Positions 21,830-32,979 of a stretch of 64,000 bases of DNA are shown here, one piece after another (the stretch's first letter is position 1; each line of letters opens with the position of its first letter). The position numbers and the translations under genes were made by a program. Origin of the DNA: Clitopilus passeckerianus (taxonomy: Eukaryota > Basidiomycota > Agaricomycetes > Agaricales > Entolomataceae); NCBI GenBank assembly GCA_944990035.1, contig CALYLX010000086.1, positions 1 through 64,000 of the forward strand, read 5' to 3'. The notes under the pieces were generated by a model. It saw nothing but the letters and a program-made list of their open reading frames with translations. It was not told the origin of the DNA and ran no database searches.

Positions 21830-24800
21830 TCACTCTAATCCCTTTTTATCCCCTCTCTCTTTGCAGACGTTTCCCGCCAAATGCCACTCTCCGCAAAGGA
21901 CATACATTTCTGCTCTTTTTGGACCGTCGCATTTGGCCACATAAGGAATGGCTTCCTTTGCATGATTAACTTCGACGAGATGCCTGACAAATGCCTCGTA
22001 TCCTATCGGACTACGTTTTGATTTTGAGAAAGCATCGAGGGCCTCGAAGTCGCCGGTCTCTGTCAACGCATACATTTTCGTGTACCAGAATCTGTGACAC
22101 ATTCAGTCTCCAATGTTGCACACGACTAGCAAATCTCACCTCTTTTCCGATACCTTAAAATCCTTCTTAACAACATCTGCACGCTTGGCTAAACCATTAA
22201 GGATACATCTTCTCAAGGTCTCGTTAACGCTGGTGCCGAAAAACTTGACCTTGCCATCCGTCTCCTTTTCAAGCTGTTGCTGGAGGACCAGTAACCGAGC
22301 GTATTCATCCGTTAACTACGAGGCGTAGACTTTAGAACAATGCGGGCAAGGGAACTAAAGACGGTGCTTTTACCTTGGCTTCAAACGTGCTCTCTTTATT
22401 GTCGGAGAAGAATTTGTGTGCTGCCTTGACGGCGGTCACCATGGAATTTGGGTCCTGAAAGGAAGCCATAATCAGCTAGGAAAGAAAGGCCGTGAAAGAT
22501 GGCAAACCGACCATCATTCGAGAAGTTTCGTCCAGGGACAGAACAGCACTATCCACATGGCGGTCATCAGAGTAGTAAAAGTCGCGAAGCATGTCTCGAT
22601 TTTGCTCTCGGGCGTAGACTTGCAGAAGCTTCACAGCCAGTGCGAGCTTCGAGCCCCCAGCCTCCAGAAGATGGAAAAAGTCTCCCAGCGTCAACCGTCT
22701 GTAGAGATGCAAGAGCACATGGTACACTAAAAATATGTCAAGCAAATGCAAAGAGCAAGGGGGAAGTCGATACCCACCGAGATCGGTATCTCCACTATCA
22801 ACAGCCTTTTCCAGGGCCAAGCGATCTTCCTTCATCGTCAAAAGGAGTGGTACCTGATCCGAGGTTTTGGATTCGTGATCAAGCAACTGCGATGCACATC
22901 CATGATGAGCACGATCTGCAAAGTCGACATGGGTTTGTCAACTCTTACCTTGGTCGCCAAGCCGGTTCGCCCGACCTCCCAGGCCCGCTTCGCGATATCA
23001 GCGTAGCTAACTTCTGCACCACCACCCATTTGCTCAAATTTCTCAACTATCAAGCGGCAGGTTTCATCGTCCCCTTCCAGGTCACCGTCTTTCCCGCCGG
23101 ATCTAGATTTGAGGATCTTTGCACTCGCCCAGTGCTTCAGCACTTCATCAGGCTTTAGGGAGAGGAAGTTTGATACCCTTAGTGCCAAAAGGTGGAAGTT
23201 GCGGCTGGTCAGCCGTTTGATCAACTGGGATGGTGGGCCATACAAGAATCTGCGGGAAGAGCATAAGCCAAAACAGTGGAGGGATCCAAGAGAAACACGT
23301 ACTGAGCGTATGTCAGTGGAATACCGATCTCGTAGAAGCGGACAGCGTTCAGGACTCGAAGGGTCTGTCCCATGTTTACAAAGTCCGTGGGATTGTGGAG
23401 ATCGAGAAAACTGCGCCCAAACTTTGCCGCCTATCTCATGGGGTAGATCTTAGCCCAAGCGACGGTAACAGGAAAAGGGACTCACGTTGAGGAGACGGCG
23501 CTGCCAGTACGGTTCCCATTCCTGCCCTGCAGCATCAATACATTGATCCACTGCTGTTGCTAGATCAGGCCGTATACTCCTGATGTTCTCGTCAGCCTTG
23601 GGGAGACGAGAAGAGAAGCTCTCCCAAGCATCGTAGAGAATGGCAGACGGAGCAGTTGACCCCGGTCGGAAAATAGACAGCGAAGAAGCTACGTAAATCA
23701 GAGATGAGTCCAGATGTTAACCATTGATCTCACCTGGGACTTTTTGGATCAAGTCACAGACGTCTGGTCCTATCACACGGATACCATCGGGTTCTGTTAC
23801 GGCGAAAGTAGGACCAGAGTGGGAGTATCTAACACATTGGTCAATCAAAGATCTACGCGCTCAACTGAATCCTACTCACGAAAGTGTATCACCAAACGGC
23901 CCAACGAGAAGCACCAGGTTTTCCCAAGTCACAAGTATGGCATCGTTACCGCACCACTCCACCTGCCTCACCGAGCCTATTGCATCTGCGACTTCCAGAG
24001 TGTTGAACTCGGCCATACTCCGCTGGAAGTCGCTTGAGACGACCATGAGTGTCCCAGAAAAGTTTAGCAACGCCAGAGACTTTCCATTTGGAGAAGGGGA
24101 GATATGGGTGAAAGGCCCTTGAGATAGGCGTTGATCAACAACTTCAAGGTTATCGATACTAAGGATCGAGGCTTCGACAGAGACCAGAACCTCAATGTGT
24201 CGTGAGATGTTGACGTCCGGTGGAACAACAGCCCATGAGTTGGGAGGGTCATTCAGACCTGACAGGTATGTCAAAGACTGGCATAAGATCGGCAACAACA
24301 CTCACCTGGACTTGCAAGGTTGAGTGGCCGCATTCCTTCCCAGCCTTTCACCTCTAGGAAGGTCAACGACCCAGTAAGGGCTACAAGTCCGTTGTCTTGA
24401 ATATGTGCATCAATAATGCCCATCTCAGCAGCCTCGTTTCCAAGAGAGTGTTGCTGGTAGTCTCCCTGCAGGTCGTAGAGCCGGTATACACCTTCTTCGT
24501 TCAGAACCACAAGCCTTTCGTCAAGCGTCCAGCCAAAGCGTATTATCTTCCCCTGGTCCCACTAATTATCAAGGTCAGATAGATTCAAGATGCAACCAAG
24601 AAGAATTATCCACACTGAACAACAGTAAGCTTTCTCCTGCCGGTGAGTAAACCTGGATCTGCGCCTTCGAAAGTGGCGTTATTCCGCGCCCCAGGGCAAT
24701 GACTTTTGACTGATCTCTCATTAGAGCTGTATCCAATTGTATTGAGTCTGTACTTCACCCCCAGTAACCCTAGAACTAACCTATCGGACCACCATGCCTA

Positions 24801-24925
24801 CATCCCGCAACAATGTAATCACTAAGCCTTGGTAGCTTCCCAGAAACCGAATAAAGTTGCTGTCGCCTATAGAAGACATTCCCGTCCTGCATAGCTTGCC
24901 ATGATGCCGTTGGATGCTCAGCCAT
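21830..24925 (-). CDS. VPS16: Vps16, core subunit of HOPS/CORVET tethering complexes
   Basis: Vps16 is a class C Vps protein that binds the SM protein Vps33 and tethers endosomes and vacuoles before fusion. The start at 24925 gives [20 protein letters not shown] and [17 protein letters not shown], the canonical N-terminus. The N-terminal beta-propeller region is spread over several exons ([60 protein letters not shown]). The C-terminal alpha-solenoid contains [40 protein letters not shown], a block with [20 protein letters not shown], and [20 protein letters not shown] with [17 protein letters not shown]. The stop is at 21830. Length fits the roughly 850-aa family. At least nine introns; I saw no frame break in the conserved blocks. 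Confidence 0.9.
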
Positions 24926-25596
24926 TTCGGATGAAGAGCGGGTTGGTGAATGTGTGCCGCAGCGGTCAAGTCAACGACGAACGCGTTCATCGTTAGAGTC
25001 ACATGTAGAGCTGCCAAAAACGGAAGTCGTCGGCCTGATGTCGGGGTTCGAGCGAAAAGTACCGACGGTCTCCCCTCCCTTTGAACTCAATTGAAGTCTG
25101 TGAATTAAACTCAAGCTGATACGAATCCTGCCCCTTTGATAGCTCCGATAAAGCATAGATTTCTGCATCGCACCGTGGGCGTTCTATACAATCATATGGG
25201 GCGTCCCGGAGTAAAACGGTGCTAGGCTTTGGGAGGCCGAGGATAGATACAATGTTTCACACAAGATTTCGCCTCGTGGGCCCAGGGCGAGGACGAGAAG
25301 GGTTAGAGTTTTGTATTGAATACTCGACATGAGTATTCATAGATGATGATACATTTTTGTGTTTGACGCTACTTATCACAACTAATGATACAAAAAGTGA
25401 AGTCCACACAGAACGAAAGCATTGCAGATAATAATAAAGATAGTTTGGTATTCCTCCGTGTCTTGGTAATGTCCCGTAAAAATTGTCCACAGGTCAAGCC
25501 AAAGGGCCGTGCAGCGGCAATAGAAACCCAGAACACGAAATAACGAAAGAGTCTAGCACTCGAGCAAGGAGTGAATGGAATAAGAACGAATGCAAT
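24926..25596. other. Intergenic between Vps16 and arrestin-like gene
   Basis: About 670 bases: promoter of Vps16 and 3' flank of the arrestin-like gene. A minus-strand open frame of 77 codons at 25257-25490 has no recognisable feature and is probably chance. Confidence 0.5.
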
Positions 25597-27311
25597 TTAG
25601 ACGATGCGAATGGGAACTCGAGCTCGCATATCGTCTTGACCTATTGAAACAGTTACTTCGAGATAATACTAGAGGGTGATCCAGATCAGCGACGGAGACA
25701 TTGGCTAGGACCATATGAAAGCTAACTCACTTTGACTTTGAGCCCCGCCCAGTCGATGTTGGGGAGCATGTCTTTCTGTAACTTGATTTTGGATCGCAGG
25801 AGCCCATCCGGTAGGCTTTTCTGAGATTCTAATGAAGGGTGCCCTTTTCCATCGACGAGAGTCACTTTTGGTTTCTTGGGAAAACCAATCGACAGATTGG
25901 TGTTCATGATCTTGGACTCAGAGAATACAGTGCGAGCTGGTAACTGGGGTAAAGGCTTGTCCATATACAGCCCCTCATCGGTTGCCCGTGAGGAAGTTCG
26001 AAGGTGGGCACCTCCCCTCGTGACCTTCTTGAGGAACTTTTGATGACGCGGTATGTCAGAGTCCTCGTTAGCACTCGATGGGGTCAAGGGGGGTGTAGAC
26101 GGAGGAATAGTCGGCTCGGTGATAGTAACCTGGCGGAGTAATGAGACAGAAATAGCAGCGTCGGCAGCAATCTCTTTCGCCAGCGTCGGTGATCGGGGAG
26201 TCGTAGTGAATACCGCAAAGTAGGGAATGGACGAAGAACGAGGGAAAGTGACAAATGTCGGTAGGGTGACCTAAGAGGAAAGTCGTCGTCAGAGGAGCGG
26301 TAAGGTTGCCGTTGCTTGGGTAGCACTTACAGCAGTACGGAATGAAATAGGTCGATCCGATCTTAGAGGCATCTCTAACCAGGAGTCCGGCGTCTGGTTA
26401 CCGTCTGCTGATAGGAAGTCTTCCCTTTCAGGTTGATATAGTATTGGCACTTCCAAGCTACCGACGCCGAGAATATAAGTATCCCACTTGGAGACAAACG
26501 ACGTCGAAGAACTTACACCGTCGGCATCTCCGGAGATGGCGTCTCAGGTTCCCAAGAAACCTTCAATTTGTAGGTGACGTCAAAGGCTGCCCCAGAACTG
26601 CCAGTTGACGCTGAAAACGAAGAAGGCAACTCCTCCCCAGGCCTGTTGCCCACGGGGAGATCAAACCCGAAGGAAAAAAACCTCTCGGTGCCTGTAGTGT
26701 TCACATGCAGAACGGGAGCGCTAGGTCGCCGCCTTACAACATCACGGAATGTTGTCCGAGGAGAGGAGCCGCCGGGAGAAACGGGAATAAGGGTGGAAGA
26801 CGAGAAGAAGACATGCTTCTTCGGAGGTGCAAGCTGACAAGGTTCTGGAACAATATCACCATCCTCTATTGGAATAACTGGATATGTGAAAGCGCCTTCA
26901 ATCTAGTGTATGTGATAAGTAAACAAAATAAGCCTAAAGGTGGTGGACAAATGCTCACCGAGATGGTCAACTTGCCAGCAGACTGACATTCGCGGTCGAG
27001 GAAGACCTTGCCCCCTACTCTGTCTTGTTCACCGAAGACAGCAATTGGACCTGTCTCTTCGGTGTCTCGCCTTGATCTAAGAGATGGGCTGTAGACCTGT
27101 AGCTCCAGCTTCGAGGCTCTATAATGATGTAAAGATGTATCCTTTGCTCTGCAGCCGGTGCCGTGACTCACCGGTATACAGAGACATGAGAGAAGGTCGG
27201 AGTAATGGGAGAGGGCGGCTTCGACCCATGCTGCCTTGAATAGGATGTTTCGCCGCTCGACACAGATTCTACGCGACGGCGGTGAGCCTTGGGCAGGGAG
27301 TTGACAAGCAT
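25597..27311 (-). CDS. Arrestin-like protein (ART/alpha-arrestin family)
   Basis: Arrestin-fold proteins act as adaptors in cargo trafficking, often recruiting ubiquitin ligases. From ATG 27311 (MLVNSLPKAHRRR) a Ser-rich leader runs into the arrestin N-domain: SHVSVYRASKLELQVYS, AVFGEQDRVGGKVFLD, GKLTISIEGAFTYP, RRRPSAPVLHVNTTGTERFF, FGFDLPVGNRPGEELPSSF and AAFDVTYKLKVSWEP. The C-domain follows (PDSWLEMPLRSDRPISFRTA, VTLPTFVTFPRSSSIPYFAV), then a basic linker (RHQKFLKKVTRGG) and the end DWAGLKVKYYLEVTVSIGQD and DMRARVPIRIV with TAA at 25597. The last intron uses the acceptor near 25645, which keeps the frame; a different acceptor first looked like a frameshift. No PPxY motif was noticed. The start is the least certain part, since an upstream coding exon is possible. 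Confidence 0.72.
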
Positions 27312-29187
27312 GGGCCGGAAAGTGGGACGGAGATGACGGGGAATAGAATGGTTCGAGTTCGATTTCCTTGTGAGTAAATATATCGCTCAATAGTTTTAGG
27401 CGAGCGTATCAGGGACGAGGTTACCACAAGTCTGGCGTTAGGGATTGCCATCTTATGCGCGATCGGCTTTCTGAAAACCCTCAAAGCCTCAAGCCTATTC
27501 AGTTGCTCTCTTCACGGGGATCGACAAATCTGTTCAGGGTCCAGCCGAGCGGATGTGAACCAACACTTGCACTCGGCAAACAGCGCGCCTGACCTGGTAT
27601 CACAACCGTTGGCGACGCTTCACACGATACAAAATCTTGGAAGAAAGAATTCCAAACTTTGACAGTCGTTTACATACGCTATTTTTGAGCCTTTTCTTGA
27701 AGCGTCAGAGGAAGACATCGAAATTTTGGGGGCTCCATAACACGTTGCCGCCTCAAGTGACTCGATCACAAGTTTCAAATCAAAAATTTCGAGTACAATG
27801 TCCACGCGTTCGGTGTAAAGGTAGCAAACGAACAGAGTTGCCATGGATGGACGTCAGCGTCAATTTTTCCACACTCGAGTCCTCCATTGGTGCTTGCGCT
27901 TCGACGGCCAATCAGGTCAAACCGGTTGGGTCAGAGCCTGTTGAAGAAGAGTGCACCAAACATGGTTGTACCATACGAACATTTCCGGCTTTGAAGACAA
28001 ATGCAGTAATGGCTTGATGGCATCGGTTGTCTCCATATCAACAACACAGTCAGGATGTGTGCAAGGTACAGTTCTCCGTCCCCATCCTTCGCGTGAAGCT
28101 TCAGTGAGAGTGAACCAGATAAAGGGAACGAGGTTATCTCATCGGACTGCACCTGCTAACAAAGAGCAGATGACGTCAAAAGGAGAAGGCAACCCTTGGA
28201 TGAAACTCGGAGAGCACGTAAATCCCTCGGTCATCGTGATGAGACAACATGATGGTGGCAAACAATCCTATTGATATCTACCGACCTAACCATTACTGTG
28301 TGCTGTGTACTAGAAGCAGCGTTTCGCTGCGTGTGATATGTCAAAGGTAACAATATTAAAAATCATGCTCGAAACCCCCCAAAGATACCATATGTACTCG
28401 GGATTCTCGTCAACCCGCAGCCGATGAAGATGGTCAGCTGCAGCGAGTCCGGTCATTGAGTGGAAGTTGCGCATGAGCAGGTTTAGAACCACCGAGAGAG
28501 AGCCATAGACAATTGGGAATCGAAGTCCAGGCCATATTCCCTGAGATAACTCTTGGTCGTACCTCGAAAGAGTTCTTCGAATCGTCACTTGACTTGAATG
28601 TAGGATCAGCTGACTGCTCTTCATAGAGACCCGCGTTTCAGTGAGCAACCAGGAGACAGGGAAAGAGAGTTGCGGGGATGTCTACAAAGAATGGCATGTG
28701 CCTGCGGTACGCCCGAACGTAATCGACTGAGATGGCCCAAACTGGCCGAGAATGCAATGAAATGATCAGCCCGCCAAGATGCATCCCGCTCATTCAAATC
28801 AGTCAATAGATAGATTCTCAGAGGTTATCCCGTCGTTTGGGTCTTCAAGCACAACTGGAAAATCATCATCCCTTGGGTTACCATCCTGAAGAATAGACCA
28901 GTAAGTTGATCCTAACACATGTGCGAGTACAGAAACCTCGCCTGAAGACCTCGATGCAGTAACTTGAGCAATCTTCGTAATCGCATTTGGAGAGCACAAA
29001 GATCGCAGTGACCCTTACAGGCCAGGGGGATCGTGTACTCCGAGTCCACTAAGCATGAGCAGACTTTGCGCTGAGCGCCACGCATCAGAAGTCCCATGAT
29101 CAACAAATGTTTAAGCGCCAATACCAAGGGGAGTATCTGTGTGCCATAAAAATATGAGTCAAGTAGTAATTAAATGGAACTCGGGAA
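27312..29187. other. No firm gene; possible degenerate minus-strand reading frames
   Basis: Minus-strand open frames at 28310-28648 (112 codons), 28799-28999 (66), 28912-29127 (71) and 27931-28152 (73) follow one another and could be exons or remnants of one uncharacterised gene. The longest contains a hydrophobic segment (FPIVYGSLSVVLNLLM). Stops and frame changes separate the pieces and no domain is recognisable. No transposon signature was seen. Confidence 0.3.
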
Positions 29188-29844
29188 ATGCAGCGAAAAA
29201 AAGCCTCCGTCTGTTCGTGTGTGGTCATTTCTGAATTCGAGGGCACAAATTCAGACTTATCCATGAGAAAAAGCATCGATAGGCTCTACCGAGACGAGCA
29301 TGTGAGCTTATCTCGTCTGCTCCAGCTTATAGTCATAGTAACATACCCATGGCGCTGCAAAGCCGTATGTCCGTTTCTCATCCCGAATACCTTCATGGCT
29401 CACATCGAGGGTTCTATCGCCGTAGATAGACGGACCGATCAGAAAGACGTCAGTAAAGAGCGAATAGACACATGTTTGGAAGGTCTCTTCGCGACAGTCG
29501 ACGATCTCGGCCTCACAAGCCGACCATATCCCGACGACGAATCCCCAGAAAAGTTAATCTACTCCATCACCTGCACATCCTATGTGAGGACCAGAGTGAC
29601 ATTTCATTATAGTCTAGCGGAACGGGGTGCAATTGGCGGCAGAGATGCAGAGAAAGCGAAAGTAGGGACTTATGGTGGGGATACTGTTGTCCAAGGGCAT
29701 TTCCAGAAAGTCATGAGTGTCGGAGGCGCACATGAGCGATCCCGGCTCTGTAGGCAAATTTTAATTTTGTACAGAGGTCCGAGAGTCATTCACTTGTATG
29801 TAGCCGAGTGTGAGAGGGGCTTCTGCGGAGGGAGATTCCATTGA
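29188..29844 (+). CDS. Hypothetical 218-residue open reading frame
   Basis: A single open frame with no overlapping open frame of comparable length on the other strand, in a stretch otherwise without genes. The protein has no recognisable domain, signal peptide or clear membrane helix; one hydrophobic patch (SRLLQLIVIVTYPW) lies near residue 45. A frame this long in about 48% GC DNA is uncommon by chance but not excluded over 64 kb. The start codon context is unremarkable and no introns were needed, which is unusual in this window. It may be a young gene, a remnant, or noise. Confidence 0.3.
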   Translation: MQRKKASVCSCVVISEFEGTNSDLSMRKSIDRLYRDEHVSLSRLLQLIVIVTYPWRCKAVCPFLIPNTFMAHIEGSIAVDRRTDQKDVSKERIDTCLEGLFATVDDLGLTSRPYPDDESPEKLIYSITCTSYVRTRVTFHYSLAERGAIGGRDAEKAKVGTYGGDTVVQGHFQKVMSVGGAHERSRLCRQILILYRGPRVIHLYVAECERGFCGGRFH

Positions 29845-30066
29845 AATTCCCTTTAGCAATTCAAAGGTTTCGTCAGACTCACGAAATTCAAGGAACCTGC
29901 ACTGTGCCACTCCAAGCCGAAGCTGTGATCATGTATTTGTTCCTGCTTGGCATTGTTCATACAATTATCTTATCAGAGAATTACGTAAACTAGATTAGAT
30001 TCGCGTAACACACGCCTTCGCTGGATGGAATGGTCACTGCTTAGTACAACTTCAACAACATCCACG

Positions 30067-31758
30067 ATGTCCTTAAAGGTGATAGTTACAGGTAAACGAT
30101 ATTCTCACCTATGTAATAAATGAAATGGAAGATTAACTCTTTGAAGGCGCCTCGGGAGTTCTAGGAGCTGTGATCTACAACGCATTCAAAAATGCCCCTG
30201 AACATCACGAGGTGGTTGGCTTGTCCCACTCAAAAACTGGCAACAGTTTAGTACCTCTTGATCTGACTAAGAAAGACGAGGTTGAAGCAGTGCTCAAACG
30301 CTATAGCCCTGACTGTAAGCTACCCATTAATCATCCCATCTAATAATCTCCAGGATTTGCACCGCAATGATCTTTGAGCCAACTAACCCTGCTGTCTTCA
30401 TCACCAGGGGTAATTCACTGCGCGGCCGAGAGACGACCTGATGTCGCTGAGAAGGTACGTCCCTTAAACACATCTCCCCAACGTGCAACCCCACGTTAAT
30501 ATCGTGATGCGCTGCAGAATCCTGAGGGCACAAGGATCGTGAGTGCGATGTGGCGCCCCCCGGCATCTTCTCACTTCCACCTCTCAGCTGAATGTCGATG
30601 TCCCCGGCCATCTAGCCGCTCTCGCAAAGACCCTCAGCTTTAAACTCATCTATATTTCTACCGGTAATATGATCATACCCCGACCTTACCGGATGAAAGT
30701 GCTTTCTAACCAGCAAGGGTCTCTTGTTTCCCTGTTCTCCAGATTATGTATTCGATGGCACATCGCCTCCCTACACACCATCTGCTCCCACCAACCCACT
30801 CCAACTGTATGGTCAATCCAAACGGGACGGTGAGCGGGCCGTGCTATGCGTGCCTGGCGCATCTGTCATCGTTCTGCGAGTTCCCGTCCTGTGGGTATAC
30901 TTTCCGTCGTCTCACTGTTTCATGCAACGAGGCCAACGGAATAACATTTCCTCATTACATTTCTCTGACTTTTACTCTCGATATTTTCTGATGCATGCTA
31001 ATTCGAGTACCTGCTATTCTCAGCTACGGCCCGGCACCCAACAACTCTGATTCTGCGGTAAACATCCTCGTGGATGTAGTCCAGGACCAGTCGGGTAAGG
31101 CCTACAAGATGGATCACTTTGCCACCCGTTATCCTACGAATATCCTCGACATCGCAAGGTTCCTAGTTCGACTATCAGGTGAGTGTCGCTGGTGTGAGAG
31201 GGGTTTATCCAGGGGCCTTTACCTCCGTTTGGCTGTTTCGTTGAATTTCATCTCTCCATCACCCACAATCCTGACCTGCAGCCTCCACAAGCTGTCTTTA
31301 CCACTCTTTACCACCTGGATGCTTTCCCTTCTTCTGGCTCCGTTTTCAGTTCCTCGAAAGACAACTTAAATTGCCAGGATCATCCCAGAACCCTTCTCAT
31401 CTATCCTGATTTTCATTTGTCTTCCTCGTTGCCGACTTCTTGTGACTATGTTGCTGACCACGCGCTCTCCCTAATAGGCTACAACAAGCCAGTTCCTCCC
31501 ATCTTACACTACTCGGCGGCCGAACCCTTCACAAAGTATGAAATCTGCTTAGTCTTTGCAAAGATCCTTGGTTTGCCGCACAATCATATTATTCCCGACG
31601 CTGAGCCACCAACTGGAGCTGGGGCGACGACCCGTCCAAGGGACTGTCAGCTTTATACCCAGGAAACGGAGGACCTTGGTGTCCCTGGAGAGGAGGATGG
31701 AGGACCTCTTGGACTTTCGCTGTTCGAGGAGTGGTGGACTGAGTACTTGAAGGCTTAG
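30067..31758 (+). CDS. Methionine adenosyltransferase regulatory subunit-like (MAT2B/RmlD-like) NAD(P)-binding protein
   Basis: Extended short-chain dehydrogenase of the RmlD/dTDP-4-dehydrorhamnose reductase group that includes the beta regulatory subunit of S-adenosylmethionine synthetase. ATG 30067 begins MSLKVIVTG, interrupted by an intron, then ASGVLGAVIYNAF completes the Rossmann glycine motif. Further exons give VIHCAAERRPDVAEKNPEGT, LNVDVPGHLAALAKTLSFKL with IYIST, YVFDGTSPPYTPSAPTNPLQ and YGQSKRDGERAV (the YxxxK catalytic-type motif). These are followed by YGPAPNNSDSAVNILVDVVQ, DHFATRYPTNILDIARFLV, HYSAAEPFTKYEICLVFAKI and PRDCQLYTQETEDLGV. It ends at TAG 31758. Full length (about 310-330 aa). 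The order of blocks matches MAT2B, but an enzymatic role cannot be excluded. Confidence 0.85.
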
Positions 31759-32225
31759 AAACGATCTTGCAGGATTGCAAATTTAAACATACTGTGTACG
31801 AGTGAACTGAATCGGATTTATCATATTAGACCCTTTTTGAGCAACGAGGTGCATCCAAATGAGCAATGAACCATTTCAGGGACGGAGGGGGGTTCTGAAA
31901 TGTACGCCCATGTGCTATGTTTCGGAGGAAATACTCAATGAATCAGAGGTTGCGAAAGCGTAACTTGTGGTCTGCCCATATGGTCAACGCACCTTCCTTA
32001 TATCTGCAGTGTGGTCACGTCGAGGTGCTCGTGAATCTATTTCAGAGACTCGGCAAAACATAGGTGATATTGAATTTGTTCGATACAAGTACAATAGCAT
32101 TCAAATAATTCAGTTGTAAAAGTCCATCTTTGCATCGTCCCTGTGCATTGCCATCCTCAATGTTTTACAATCCCCTGCAAGTGCGATATCGTTGGGGTGA
32201 CCCCGCGCAGCTATGCTCTCCTGAG
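31759..32225. other. Intergenic
   Basis: 3' flank of the MAT2B-like gene and of the small minus-strand gene; no coding sequence recognised. Confidence 0.5.
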
Positions 32226-32650
32226 CTAATCGATCTTGTCGAACTTGTCGGCCATACTCTCACCAAGTTTCTGCGTCTTCATTTGTCCACCACCCGCTTT
32301 CTTCGTATTCTGCGCAACGTCCTATTTCCAACCAACATTATCACAAGCAGAAGAGAAACAGAGCACGCTGGTCAGTAATTCTATTTTGATTATCAAAGAT
32401 TGGGGGTGCGCACAATGGCAGGCTCATCCGGGAAGTAATCTGCGAAGATTCGAAGCAGCGTTTAGCGAGATAGCCTACTGAATTAGAGAAGATCAGCCGT
32501 ACCTCTTCTTTGCTCCCTGTCAGGAACAACTTCGATCGGTTGTCCGACCGTATGCACGGACGAAGCTCCCATGACGGTGTGCGAGCCAGTCGCTTCCAAC
32601 GGCGGTGATTGTGTGCCAGATAGTTGCCTATGGGGTTTGGTTTGAGGCAT
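32226..32650 (-). CDS. Small uncharacterised protein, two or three exons
   Basis: ATG 32650 opens MPQTKPHRQLSGTQSPPLEA, then HTVMGASSVHTVGQPIEVVP, and a GTACGG donor. Spliced to an exon near 32440 it continues DYFPDEPAIVRTPNL and stops, giving about 67 residues. Alternatively, further splicing joins a downstream frame NTKKAGGGQMKTQKLGESMA plus DKFDKID ending in TAG at 32226. Both segments have a compositional look of real protein and no hydrophobic segment, so the product is probably soluble. I do not recognise the family, and I cannot decide between the two 3' structures. Confidence 0.4.
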
Positions 32651-32979
32651 TTCGATGGTTTAGTTTACCGTGGTGGTGGTTATGTTTTGTGGAGGTCTGA
32701 CTTGGACTGCGGGGTGTTATATGTGCTGAGCCGAAGGCGATGACGTCATGGACTGTGGCTTCGTGCGTAGGCAAAATGGCTAGCTGAGTTTAACCATGAA
32801 AGCCACTATGACCATTGTTTGGATGTCGAGAATACGGTGGGATGAAGCGAATTAAATGGGGGCTCATGATGCAGGGTATTGTATCATTCGAAGGTAAGGA
32901 GGCTAAGTATTGTACATGGAAAGGCTCCGACAAATAGTCAAAAACTGGGTGGAAGATGAAAGAACGAGGTGCATCGGTA

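Noticed and set aside
25620..25725. Apparent frameshift at the end of the arrestin-like gene
   Set aside because: The acceptor at CTCTAG|TATTATCTC gives a continuous end of VKYYLEVTVSIGQ and RVPIRIV.
26866..27390. 174-codon minus-strand ORF that looked like the arrestin N-terminus
   Set aside because: Its frame does not join the arrestin exon KLELQVYS; a different frame starting at 27311 joins through a clean GT-AG intron.
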